Assembly (NCBI RefSeq): GCF_030908385.1 | Contig: NZ_CP133091.1 | Span: forward strand, 2,909,501 to 2,973,500 | Reading direction: 5' to 3' | DNA length: 64,000 nt | DNA from: Mangrovimonas sp. YM274 | Lineage (GTDB): Bacteria; Bacteroidota; Bacteroidia; Flavobacteriales; Flavobacteriaceae | In this document: in pieces, positions 1 to 7,627 of the stretch | How the letters are laid out: every line of letters begins with the position of its first letter | Numbering within the stretch: position 1 is the first letter of the stretch | The notes under the pieces: generated by a model | Databases searched by the model: none | What the model was told of the DNA's origin: nothing | The model's input: the letters and a program-made list of their open reading frames with translations, nothing else | Made by a program: the position numbers and the translations under genes

Positions 1-237
1 GGCAACTGCCATACTGATATAAAACTGTTGTTCAATTTTCAAAAATGAAATATCCTTAAGTACACTAGCAGTAAGGTTTTTGCCCTCTTGTGCGGTCCAT
101 TGCGTCCCCATTTGCCCCCTCCCCTCTGTTTGTCTTTCGGTCAAGACAACGGTATAATCTTCAAGCACTTGGGCAGCACTCAATTTCCTTAAATAACTGT
201 TTGTGGAATCAATGGCACTAAGTTTGATAATGTGCAT
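1..237 (-). CDS. birA: biotin--[acetyl-CoA-carboxylase] ligase, partial (3' end outside window)
   Basis: Translating the minus strand from the ATG at 237 gives an open frame of 79 codons that runs off the left window edge. It reads MHIIKLSAIDSTNSYLRK, then TERQTEGRGQMGT and GKNLTASV. The STN motif, the GRGQMG biotinyl-lysine/adenylate loop and the following aromatic-containing strand are those of the BirA catalytic domain. There is no N-terminal helix-turn-helix, so this is the monofunctional ligase that attaches biotin to the carboxyl carrier protein. It diverges from rsfS across 96 bases. The C-terminal part cannot be seen. Family assignment is confident, the extent is not. Confidence 0.88.
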   Translation of the reverse strand, partial: MHIIKLSAIDSTNSYLRKLSAAQVLEDYTVVLTERQTEGRGQMGTQWTAQEGKNLTASVLKDISFLKIEQQFYISMAVA

Positions 238-305
238 TAGGATAATATTTCTTAATTTATAATATTCTTAATAAAAATTAAGGTTCAAAAGAACCAAAAA
301 AATAA

Positions 306-323
306 TAACTTTGCACAAAACTA
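306..323. promoter_or_regulatory. divergent -7 boxes between birA and rsfS
   Basis: TAACTTTG at 306-313 matches the Bacteroidota -7 consensus TAnnTTTG on the plus strand. Two bases later CAAAACTA (316-323) is the same consensus on the minus strand. The plus box lies 20 bases before the rsfS ATG, the minus box about 80 bases before the birA ATG. No well-spaced TTG is seen for either -33 element. A GGTTC-AAAA-GAACC inverted repeat sits just upstream at 282-295. Inferred from consensus only. Confidence 0.5.
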
Positions 324-333
324 AATCAATTTA

Positions 334-705
334 ATGGCTAAAAAAAACAGTAATGTAGACCAATTAATAGCAACAATATTAGCTGGTATTGAAGATGTTA
401 AAGGAAAGGAGATTACAATTCTAGATTTACGAGAAATTGAAAACACTGTCTGTGATTATTTTATTGTTTGCGAAGGAACTTCCAATACGCAGGTAAACGC
501 CATAGTCAATTCCATCCAAAAAAAGGTTAGTAAAACATTAAAAGATAACCCATGGCATGTTGAAGGTGTCGACAATGCTGAATGGGTACTCATCGATTAT
601 GTTAATGTAGTAGTACACGTGTTCCAAAAACACATAAGGGAGTACTATGACATAGAGAGCCTTTGGGGAGACGCAAAAACAACCGTTATAGAAACCAGTT
701 ACTAA
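334..705 (+). CDS. rsfS: ribosomal silencing factor RsfS
   Basis: A 123-residue protein of the RsfS/Iojap (DUF143) family. It binds ribosomal protein L14 on the free 50S subunit and blocks subunit joining when nutrients are short. The diagnostic elements are the CDYFIVCEGTSNTQV strand-helix near residues 40-54, WHVEG near residue 74, and the region containing VVHVFQ and YYDIESLWGDA close to the C-terminus. Length is normal for the family. It is the first gene of a plus-strand run, with ftsH starting ten bases after its stop, a pairing common in Flavobacteriaceae. Its target L14 (rplN) is encoded further along this window. Confidence 0.95.
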   Translation: MAKKNSNVDQLIATILAGIEDVKGKEITILDLREIENTVCDYFIVCEGTSNTQVNAIVNSIQKKVSKTLKDNPWHVEGVDNAEWVLIDYVNVVVHVFQKHIREYYDIESLWGDAKTTVIETSY

Positions 706-715
706 AAGAGCATTA

Positions 716-2644
716 ATGGCAAACGACAATAAGAACACCAATAAAAAACCAAAATTTAACCTCTATTGGATTTATGGAATCGCAATATTGGGAATTTTAG
801 CAGTACAATTATTTGCGGGTGGTTTTGGAAGTGAAGCTACGGCAACCACAACCCCTCAACAGTTTTTGGAATTCCTTAAAGATGGTGATGTTTCCAAAAT
901 TGAAATTATCAATAAAAGAGAAGCCAAGGTTTATTTAACCGACGAAGCCGAACAAAAAGAAATTCATAAAAAAACAGTTCCAAACAGTATTTTCCCGACC
1001 GTTTCGCCTTTGCCAAATTATTCATTTGAATTTGGTGACCTTCAAAACTTTGAAAAAGGCATAAATGAAACTATTAAGGACAATAATTTAAATACCGAAG
1101 TAAAATATAAAACAGAAGAGAACCTTTGGGGCAATTTCCTAATTTCTCTGTTACCGTTTGTATTAATTATTGCCGTATGGATATTTATCATGCGCCGTAT
1201 GTCTTCAGGTGGTGCAGGAGGAGCTGGAGGCCAGATTTTCAATATTGGAAAATCCAAAGCCAAACTCTTTGATGAAAAAACAGATGTAAAAACATCCTTT
1301 AAAGATGTAGCCGGATTGGAAGGTGCTAAGGAAGAAGTACAAGAAATTGTAGATTTCCTTAAAAATCCAGAAAAATACACTTCATTAGGAGGAAAAATCC
1401 CTAAAGGAGCCTTATTGGTAGGCCCTCCTGGTACCGGTAAAACTTTATTGGCAAAAGCCGTTGCAGGTGAAGCCAAAGTACCGTTCTTCTCATTATCTGG
1501 ATCTGACTTTGTGGAAATGTTTGTTGGAGTTGGAGCATCTAGGGTAAGAGACTTATTTAAGCAAGCTAAAGAAAAGTCGCCTTCCATCATTTTTATTGAT
1601 GAAATTGATGCGATAGGTAGAGCTCGTGGTAAAAGTAATTTCTCAGGTTCTAATGATGAACGTGAAAACACACTTAACCAACTTTTGACTGAAATGGACG
1701 GTTTTGGAACCAATACCAACGTTATTGTATTGGCCGCTACCAACAGAGCCGATGTTTTGGATAAAGCCCTAATGAGAGCAGGTCGTTTTGACCGTCAGAT
1801 TTTTGTGGATCTTCCAGATGTAAGGGAACGTAAAGAAATTTTTGAAGTTCACTTGAGACCAATCAAGCAATCTGAAAAATTGGATATCGATTTTCTTGCC
1901 AAACAAACCCCAGGATTTTCAGGAGCTGATATTGCCAATGTATGTAACGAAGCAGCCTTAATTGCCGCTAGAAATGGTAAGAAAGCGGTAGATAAGCAAG
2001 ACTTTTTGGATGCTGTAGACCGTATCGTTGGTGGTTTGGAGAAGAAGAACAAAATAATCACTCCGGAAGAAAAACGTGCCGTGGCATATCACGAAGCTGG
2101 TCACGCCACCATAAGCTGGATGTTGGAGCACGCTGCCCCTTTGGTTAAAGTTACTATTGTGCCCCGCGGACAATCGCTTGGTGCGGCATGGTATTTACCG
2201 GAAGAGCGCTTAATTGTCCGTCCAGAACAGATGTTGGACGAAATGTGTGCCGCTTTAGGAGGAAGAGCTGCGGAAAAAGTGATTTTCGATAAAATATCTA
2301 CCGGAGCTTTGAGCGACCTTGAAAAAGTGACCAAACAAGCCAGAGCAATGGTGACCATTTATGGACTTAGTGACAAGGTAGGTAATTTAACCTATTACGA
2401 TTCTTCAGGACAGTCAGAATACGGATTTACCAAGCCGTATAGTGAGCAAACTGCTGAATTGATTGACAAGGAGATTTCGGATATTATTGAAGAGCAATAT
2501 GCTCGTGCCATAAAGATTCTTGAAGAGAACAAAGATAAGCTAACTGAGTTGGCAGAAGTGCTTCTTGACAAAGAAGTCATCTTTAAAGATAACCTTGAAA
2601 AGATCTTCGGAAAAAGACCTTTTGACAAGGTAGAAGAAGCATAG
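716..2644 (+). CDS. ftsH: ATP-dependent zinc metalloprotease FtsH
   Basis: A 642-residue membrane-anchored AAA+ protease that degrades misfolded and short-lived membrane and cytosolic proteins. Two transmembrane segments (about residues 17-34 and 139-158) flank an extracytoplasmic domain. A Gly-rich stretch (SSGGAGGAGG) precedes the AAA module with Walker A GPPGTGKT at 236-243 and Walker B IIFIDEID at 291-298. The second region of homology contains MRAGRFDRQ. The protease domain carries HEAGH at 459-463, whose two histidines bind zinc. All catalytic parts are present and the length is typical. It is probably co-transcribed with rsfS and is followed by a long hairpin terminator. Confidence 0.97.
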   Translation: MANDNKNTNKKPKFNLYWIYGIAILGILAVQLFAGGFGSEATATTTPQQFLEFLKDGDVSKIEIINKREAKVYLTDEAEQKEIHKKTVPNSIFPTVSPLPNYSFEFGDLQNFEKGINETIKDNNLNTEVKYKTEENLWGNFLISLLPFVLIIAVWIFIMRRMSSGGAGGAGGQIFNIGKSKAKLFDEKTDVKTSFKDVAGLEGAKEEVQEIVDFLKNPEKYTSLGGKIPKGALLVGPPGTGKTLLAKAVAGEAKVPFFSLSGSDFVEMFVGVGASRVRDLFKQAKEKSPSIIFIDEIDAIGRARGKSNFSGSNDERENTLNQLLTEMDGFGTNTNVIVLAATNRADVLDKALMRAGRFDRQIFVDLPDVRERKEIFEVHLRPIKQSEKLDIDFLAKQTPGFSGADIANVCNEAALIAARNGKKAVDKQDFLDAVDRIVGGLEKKNKIITPEEKRAVAYHEAGHATISWMLEHAAPLVKVTIVPRGQSLGAAWYLPEERLIVRPEQMLDEMCAALGGRAAEKVIFDKISTGALSDLEKVTKQARAMVTIYGLSDKVGNLTYYDSSGQSEYGFTKPYSEQTAELIDKEISDIIEEQYARAIKILEENKDKLTELAEVLLDKEVIFKDNLEKIFGKRPFDKVEEA

Positions 2645-2666
2645 GAAAAACACCTAATGTTTTTAT

Positions 2667-2706
2667 AAAAAACTTAAATTAACCATGTGTTAGTTTAAGT
2701 TTTTTT
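2667..2706 (+). terminator. intrinsic terminator after ftsH
   Basis: The left arm 2667-2682 (A run then CTTAAATTAA) pairs with 2690-2706 (TTAGTTTAAG then T run) around a seven-base loop. About 16 pairs form with one G-U-type mismatch. The T run gives the uridine tract. It ends rsfS-ftsH transcripts. Confidence 0.75.
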
Positions 2707-2713
2707 ATATTTG
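2706..2713 (+). promoter_or_regulatory. -7 box for the LUD/cdsA/psd run
   Basis: TATATTTG is a perfect TAnnTTTG -7 box. It begins at the last base of the ftsH terminator and lies 43 bases before the next start codon. No clear TTG -33 element is seen at 17-23 bases upstream, because that segment is the terminator stem. Confidence 0.45.
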
Positions 2714-2756
2714 AATTAATACAAAAACGAATAACCCGGGTAATAGCAATTCATAC

Positions 2757-3368
2757 ATGAGTCTATTTCGTAAAATCTTCGGACTTAAGTCTGATAATGA
2801 AGAGGATAACATAAAAAACGAAGAGAGAGGCAAATATATGCCGGAGATCAAGCTACCTGTAGATGAACGATTCACTATCAATTTTAAGGCTAATGGTGGC
2901 AAATTCCTGTATTGCGAAAATCTAGATGAAATTAGGGAAAGTCTAAGGTTAATTCTAAACGAAAATGATTGGCAAAATGAGCCCGCATTGTTGTTGGACG
3001 ACCGCCTAAAAGAACTTTTCAAAGGAATGGACCACCAGTCTACAAAGAGCCTTTCTGAAGCGACTTATTTTTTATCTACTTGTGAATATTTGATTTCCGA
3101 CGATGGTTCTTTATTGATTTCTTCCAATCAAATTGCCGAGAAAAAACTTAAAGAATTACCTCCAAATTTTATCATTTATGCCACTACCAGCCAATTTGTT
3201 GAAAACATTGGTGAAGGTCTTCGTGGTATTAAAGGGAAAAACAAAGAAAAGATTCCTACTAACATTACTACCATTAAGCACTTTAAAGCTCCTGCTGAAG
3301 ATAAAGATTTCCTTTCCTATGGAAGTAGTTCAAAAAACTTATATTTGCTACTTCTTGAGGATTTGTAG
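2757..3368 (+). CDS. LUD-domain (LutC/YkgG-like) protein
   Basis: A 203-residue protein resembling the LUD domain of LutC, a component of lactate-oxidation complexes. The resemblance rests on the overall pattern: a segment with FLYCENLDEI, an ALLLDD strand, the ECLIS-type turn seen here as CEYLISDDGSLLISS (about 110-124), and a C-terminal IKGKNKEKIPTNIT stretch. No lutA or lutB partner is near. It lies between ftsH and cdsA, where flavobacteria commonly carry such a gene, so a role unrelated to lactate is plausible. It has its own candidate promoter at 2706-2713. The family call is from memory of the context and is moderately sure; the function is unknown. Confidence 0.7.
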   Translation: MSLFRKIFGLKSDNEEDNIKNEERGKYMPEIKLPVDERFTINFKANGGKFLYCENLDEIRESLRLILNENDWQNEPALLLDDRLKELFKGMDHQSTKSLSEATYFLSTCEYLISDDGSLLISSNQIAEKKLKELPPNFIIYATTSQFVENIGEGLRGIKGKNKEKIPTNITTIKHFKAPAEDKDFLSYGSSSKNLYLLLLEDL

Positions 3369-3411
3369 GCATAAGTCTTAATTCTTTCTTCTAGCATTTT
3401 AAAAACAATTC

Positions 3412-4230
3412 ATGAAAGAACTTGTTACCAGGACCTTATCGGGTATTTTATATATCAGCTTGCTTATGCTCTCCCTTTGTTGGAAAACAGCGTTAGCAAT
3501 TCTATTTTACTTGTTTGGTTTAGTTTGTTTGGCTGAGTTCAAGAAGTTGATTGGCCTAGAGAAATTTTTGCCTTATGTAATCTTCACAATTTTATATTTT
3601 GTATTTGGCTATTGGTTATCCATTGTCAACACAACGTCAGGTTTCAATGATTCCATCCAAATACTACATGTCATCACCATCTTTGTACAATTATTTTTAA
3701 TTAAAGATTTATTTTCTGAAAAGACCATTCCGCTTTTCAGCTCCAAACGCTATATCATAACAACTTTTTATCTATCGAGTGGGTTTGTCTTTTTATTTTT
3801 AATTGCCAATTACAATCATAATTTTACGCCTCTACTACTTTTAGGCACCTTTATAATTCTTTGGACTAATGACACGTTTGCCTATTTAGTTGGGAAGAAC
3901 TTTGGAAAACAAAAGCTTTTTGCCAAAGTTTCTCCAAAGAAAACAGTAGAAGGTTTTTTAGGAGGATTGTTTTTTTCCTGTGTGGCTAGCTATTTTATTG
4001 CTAAATTTACAGATACATTAAATTTCAATCATTGGCTAGTATTAGCCATTATCGCCAGTGTTTTTGGCACTTTAGGTGATTTGATTGAATCTAAGTTTAA
4101 AAGACAAGCTAACGTAAAGGATAGTGGTGTAATAATGCCAGGACATGGAGGCTTATTAGATCGTTTGGACAGCATTATATTTGCAGCACCTTTTATCTAT
4201 TTATATTTAAGATTTACTTATGTTTCATAA
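3412..4230 (+). CDS. cdsA: phosphatidate cytidylyltransferase
   Basis: A 272-residue integral membrane enzyme that makes CDP-diacylglycerol from phosphatidic acid and CTP, the branch point for all phospholipids. Several hydrophobic segments are visible from residue 10 onward. The family signature S-x3-K-R-x4-KD...PGHGG..DR.DS lies at residues 227-254 and its key residues are intact. The gene overlaps psd by 11 bases, so the two are translationally coupled and feed the same pathway. No phosphatidylserine synthase gene is in the window. Confidence 0.95.
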   Translation: MKELVTRTLSGILYISLLMLSLCWKTALAILFYLFGLVCLAEFKKLIGLEKFLPYVIFTILYFVFGYWLSIVNTTSGFNDSIQILHVITIFVQLFLIKDLFSEKTIPLFSSKRYIITTFYLSSGFVFLFLIANYNHNFTPLLLLGTFIILWTNDTFAYLVGKNFGKQKLFAKVSPKKTVEGFLGGLFFSCVASYFIAKFTDTLNFNHWLVLAIIASVFGTLGDLIESKFKRQANVKDSGVIMPGHGGLLDRLDSIIFAAPFIYLYLRFTYVS

Positions 4231-4870
4231 AGAAGGCCATAAAATTATTTTCATTACTCTGGTTATTGTTGTTGCACTTTTAATGACCATTGACTACACT
4301 GTTCACTTACCTTGGCTAAGAACGGTTTTAATGTTAGCCGCCTTAGTGTTTCTAATTCTGATTTTACAGTTTTTCAGAAACCCAAAAAGAAAGACGGTCC
4401 CAAATGAAAACCATGCCCTATCGCCTGTAGACGGTAAGGTTGTAGTTATTGAAGAGGTTTTTGAAAAAGAATTCTTTAATGAAAAGCGCATACAAGTATC
4501 TGTATTTATGTCGCCTTTAAATGTTCACGTAACACGTTATCCTGTTAGTGGCAATGTCGTTTTTAGCAAATACCATCCCGGAAAGTACTTGGTAGCTTGG
4601 CATCCAAAAGCAAGCGAAGAAAACGAACGCACCACGGTTGTTGTAAACAATCCAAAGTTTGGAAACGTGTTATACAGACAAATTGCTGGAGCACTGGCAA
4701 AACGTATTGTAAATTATGCCAAGGTAGATGATAAAGCCATACAAGGAGCCGATTCTGGTTTTATTAAGTTTGGCTCTAGAGTAGATGTATTTTTACCATT
4801 GGACGCCAACATAAAAGTTAGTTTGAATCAAGTAGTAAAAGGAGGCGAAAGCATTATAGCAGAAATATAA
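4220..4870 (+). CDS. psd: phosphatidylserine decarboxylase, archaeal-type short form
   Basis: A 216-residue precursor of the pyruvoyl-dependent enzyme that converts phosphatidylserine to phosphatidylethanolamine. Two hydrophobic N-terminal segments (about residues 8-25 and 31-50) anchor it. The conserved SPVDGKVV segment follows, then VSVFMSPLNVHVTR. The self-cleavage site is Gly185-Ser186 within IKFGSR, and Ser186 would become the pyruvoyl group. Length fits the short PSD-A class. The start overlaps the cdsA end and the stop TAA overlaps the next ATG by one base, so the three genes form a tight operon. Confidence 0.94.
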   Translation: MFHKEGHKIIFITLVIVVALLMTIDYTVHLPWLRTVLMLAALVFLILILQFFRNPKRKTVPNENHALSPVDGKVVVIEEVFEKEFFNEKRIQVSVFMSPLNVHVTRYPVSGNVVFSKYHPGKYLVAWHPKASEENERTTVVVNNPKFGNVLYRQIAGALAKRIVNYAKVDDKAIQGADSGFIKFGSRVDVFLPLDANIKVSLNQVVKGGESIIAEI

Positions 4871-5136
4871 TGACACCTGAAGAATTGGATATCGAGTTTA
4901 AGGAAGCTGTAAAAATGGTTAACAATTATACGGAACCATTTCCCGCAGACTTTTTATTACGCCTCTACGCTTACTATAAAAAAGCTACCGGTGATTACGG
5001 TAGGCCAAGCAGCCGAAAGCCTATAATTAACGCTTTTAAAACAAATGCCCTTTTCCAGGTTCAAAATGTGAGCCGTGATGAAGCCAAGCGCATTTATATT
5101 GATTTGGTAAAAAATTACTTTCTTTACCGTAAATAA
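4870..5136 (+). CDS. acyl-CoA-binding protein
   Basis: An 88-residue protein of the ACBP fold, a small four-helix cytosolic carrier of long-chain acyl-CoA esters. Visible family features are the helix containing LLRLYAYYKKATGDYG (acyl-CoA contact Tyr and Lys residues), a Pro-containing turn, and a last helix with EAKRIYIDLV. One residue differs from the most usual ACBP pattern: the KWDAW-like motif is reduced to INAFKT. It starts on the last base of the psd stop (TAATG), so it is coupled to phospholipid synthesis and probably delivers acyl chains there. It converges on the next gene across 28 bases with no visible terminator. Confidence 0.88.
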   Translation: MTPEELDIEFKEAVKMVNNYTEPFPADFLLRLYAYYKKATGDYGRPSSRKPIINAFKTNALFQVQNVSRDEAKRIYIDLVKNYFLYRK

Positions 5137-5164
5137 AAATCACTTCTTGTTCTCCTGTATAAGC

Positions 5165-6079
5165 CTAATCTCTTATTAAAGGCATTGTAGAGCATCGCAG
5201 TAAACCTTCTTGTTTAGCAATTTCGGCATAGGGCACTTCCTCAACCGTAAAACCTTGCTCCCTTAACCAAGTATTCAATCTTGTAAAATTGCGTTCGGAA
5301 ATTATTACATCTTCTGAAATTGAAAACACATTGCTATACATGTTGTACATTTCATCTTTTGTAATTTCAAAAACATTCTCCTCACCAAAAAAATTCACTA
5401 GCCATTTATATTCACTCTCTACCAAAAAGCCATTTTTATGAATAATGGCCTTGTCCTTCCCTATTGGTTGGAAACAACAATCCAAATGCAACGCGTTTTC
5501 TTTGGCATTTGTATTTGATTTTCTAAGCTCAAAAGCCTTTACTGTTTTCTCTGGAAACAATTCCTGAAGGGCAATAACCGCATCCATATTGGTTCTGGCC
5601 GTAATATAATTTGAATAATCCGGGCCAGAATAAGTTCCTACAAAAATAAAATCGCCACAAGGCATTACATCTCCCCCTTCTACATGACAATCCTCCGGAA
5701 GCGTAATGACATTTTCTGCTGGAATTTGATCAATTACATGCTGTATCGCTTCTACTTCACGCTCTCTATCAGGAAGAATATTTGCCTTAATTAATTTATC
5801 CTCGATAACAAAAGCAATATCTCTAGCAAAAATTTGATTATAATCCTTTATGGTTTTAGGACGGAATACCTGCACCTCATATTTCTCAAACACTTTCGCT
5901 ACTGCGTCCATTTCTTGAACCATATCCGCTTCTTTTGGATAAGTCCCGGCCTTAATATGCTCTATTGATTTAGGGTCATAAGCTTCTTCTTCTGAAGGAA
6001 TTGGACCAATGCTTTCAGCAGTTCCTAAAACAACCGCTCTAAGACGTGACGTCTCATTTGTAACATGTAATTGCAACAT
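5165..6079 (-). CDS. arginine deiminase / dimethylargininase-superfamily hydrolase
   Basis: A 304-residue enzyme of the guanidino-group-modifying (amidinotransferase/ADI) superfamily. Visible active-site elements are FARD (Asp87), HVEGGDVM (Glu134, Asp137), the LHLDCC segment with His198 and Asp200, and the nucleophile Cys296 in LLRCSTMPL eight residues from the end. The Cys-His-acid set is complete. The family includes dimethylarginine hydrolases, citrulline-forming deiminases and CtlX-type citrulline hydrolases, and the sequence does not let me choose between them. It is encoded directly downstream of gltA but behind that gene's terminator. I see no -7 box of its own. Confidence 0.85.
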   Translation of the reverse strand: MLQLHVTNETSRLRAVVLGTAESIGPIPSEEEAYDPKSIEHIKAGTYPKEADMVQEMDAVAKVFEKYEVQVFRPKTIKDYNQIFARDIAFVIEDKLIKANILPDREREVEAIQHVIDQIPAENVITLPEDCHVEGGDVMPCGDFIFVGTYSGPDYSNYITARTNMDAVIALQELFPEKTVKAFELRKSNTNAKENALHLDCCFQPIGKDKAIIHKNGFLVESEYKWLVNFFGEENVFEITKDEMYNMYSNVFSISEDVIISERNFTRLNTWLREQGFTVEEVPYAEIAKQEGLLRCSTMPLIRD

Positions 6080-6096
6080 AAAGTGTGATTATATGA

Positions 6097-6145
6097 TAAA
6101 AAAAAACTGCCCAAACAGCATATGCAATTTTAAGGCAGTTTTTTT
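6097..6145 (-). terminator. intrinsic terminator after gltA
   Basis: AAAACTGCC (ending near 6112) pairs with GGCAGTTTTTT (6134-6145) around a loop of about 20 bases. The A run on the plus strand gives the U tract of the minus-strand transcript. Confidence 0.75.
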
Positions 6146-6159
6146 ACTTATAAAATATT

Positions 6160-7446
6160 TTATCTGTCTTTTATATCTTTAAAAGACCTCAGTGTTTCAC
6201 CAACATAAATTTGACGAGGACGTCCAATCGGCTCTTTACGCAATCTCATTTCTCTCCATTGCGCAATCCAACCTGGTAGTCTTCCTAAGGCGAACATAAC
6301 CGTAAACATATCGGTAGGAATTCCCATAGCTCTATAAATGATTCCTGAATAGAAATCTACGTTTGGATACAACTTTCTATCTACAAAATAGTTGTCTTCC
6401 AAAGCCTCTTTTTCCAATCCTTTTGCGATATCCAAGATAGGATCTTCAATTCCTAAATCACCTAACACTTCATCTGCAGCTTTTTTGATGATTTTAGCTC
6501 TAGGATCAAAGTTTTTATAAACACGGTGTCCGAATCCCATCAAACGGAATGGATCGTCTTTATCTTTGGCTTTCCCCATGTATTTTTTGGTATCGCCACC
6601 ATCTGCCTTAATAGCTTCCAACATTTCCAAAACAGCTTGGTTAGCTCCACCGTGAAGTGGTCCCCAAAGTGCCGAAATACCAGCTGAAAGTGAAGCAAAC
6701 AAACCTGCATGAGATGACCCTACAATTCTTACTGTAGACGTCGAACAGTTTTGTTCGTGATCAGCGTGAAGAATCAACAACTTGTCCAAAGCATTGATCA
6801 AAATTGGATTTTGAACATATTCTTCGTTTGGTTGCTTGAACAACATTTTCAAAATGTTCTCTACATAACCCAAATTCTTATCTCCATAATCTAATGGCAA
6901 TCCCAATTTCTTGTGCATAGTCCAAGCTACCAATACCGGGAACTTAGCCAAAATTCGAACAATGGCATTGTACATTTCTTCCTCAGAATCTACATTTACC
7001 GAAGAAGGATTAAATGCCGTAAGAGCACTGGTTAAAGAAGATAAAACTCCCATTGGATGGGCTGATCTTGGGAAGGCATCCACAATCTTCTTGATGTCAT
7101 CATCTACAACAGAATGTTTCTTAATATCTGAGTGGAATTTGTCCAATTGCTCTTGCGTAGGCAATTCTCCAAAAATCAATAAATAAGCTACTTCCAAAAA
7201 GTCGGCCTTCTCGGCTAATTCTTCAATAGAATAACCCCTGTACCTCAAAATTCCCTTTTCTCCATCCAAAAATGTAATGGCACTTTCACACGATCCTGTG
7301 TTCTTGTAACCCGGGTCAATGGTAATCACTCCATTGGTAGCACTCCGTAAATTTTTGATATCGATTGCAACTTCATCTTCTGCCCCTGTAATTAAAGGAA
7401 ACTCATGTTTTTGACCGTTAATTTCTAATATAGCTTTATCTGACAT
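6160..7446 (-). CDS. gltA: citrate synthase (type II)
   Basis: A 428-residue enzyme that condenses oxaloacetate and acetyl-CoA at the entry to the TCA cycle. The catalytic triad is visible: His265 in GPLHGGANQ, His307 in GFGHRVYKNFDPR, and Asp364 in NVDFYSG. The N-terminal domain before residue 50 and the total length are those of the large hexameric, NADH-sensitive type of Gram-negative bacteria. The C-terminal GRPRQIYVG stretch is also conserved. A TAAATTTG -7 box lies at 7492-7499, and a terminator at 6097-6145 makes this a single-gene transcript. Confidence 0.97.
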   Translation of the reverse strand: MSDKAILEINGQKHEFPLITGAEDEVAIDIKNLRSATNGVITIDPGYKNTGSCESAITFLDGEKGILRYRGYSIEELAEKADFLEVAYLLIFGELPTQEQLDKFHSDIKKHSVVDDDIKKIVDAFPRSAHPMGVLSSLTSALTAFNPSSVNVDSEEEMYNAIVRILAKFPVLVAWTMHKKLGLPLDYGDKNLGYVENILKMLFKQPNEEYVQNPILINALDKLLILHADHEQNCSTSTVRIVGSSHAGLFASLSAGISALWGPLHGGANQAVLEMLEAIKADGGDTKKYMGKAKDKDDPFRLMGFGHRVYKNFDPRAKIIKKAADEVLGDLGIEDPILDIAKGLEKEALEDNYFVDRKLYPNVDFYSGIIYRAMGIPTDMFTVMFALGRLPGWIAQWREMRLRKEPIGRPRQIYVGETLRSFKDIKDR

Positions 7447-7491
7447 ATTTCAATAAAAAGTTTTTAAATTGTTGTCTTGAAACGACAGCTC

Positions 7492-7499
7492 CAAATTTA
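7492..7499 (-). promoter_or_regulatory. -7 box for gltA
   Basis: CAAATTTA on the plus strand reads TAAATTTG on the minus strand, a perfect TAnnTTTG box 45 bases before the gltA ATG. A TTG at a good -33 spacing is not visible. The rest of the 181-base gap to glgA shows no strong hairpin. Confidence 0.45.
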
Positions 7500-7627
7500 T
7501 GAAATATCTCACGATTATTAAAGCTTCTCAACAAAGGATTTACCTATTGAAATATTCATAAAATTGATACTTAAAATAGTAGGAGAATTAAGGATTTCAT
7601 AAGTAGCTTATTTTCAACAACTAGCCT

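Noticed and set aside
1042-1743. Long minus-strand reading frame inside ftsH
   Set aside because: It is the antisense shadow of a conserved gene, with low-complexity composition and no motifs.
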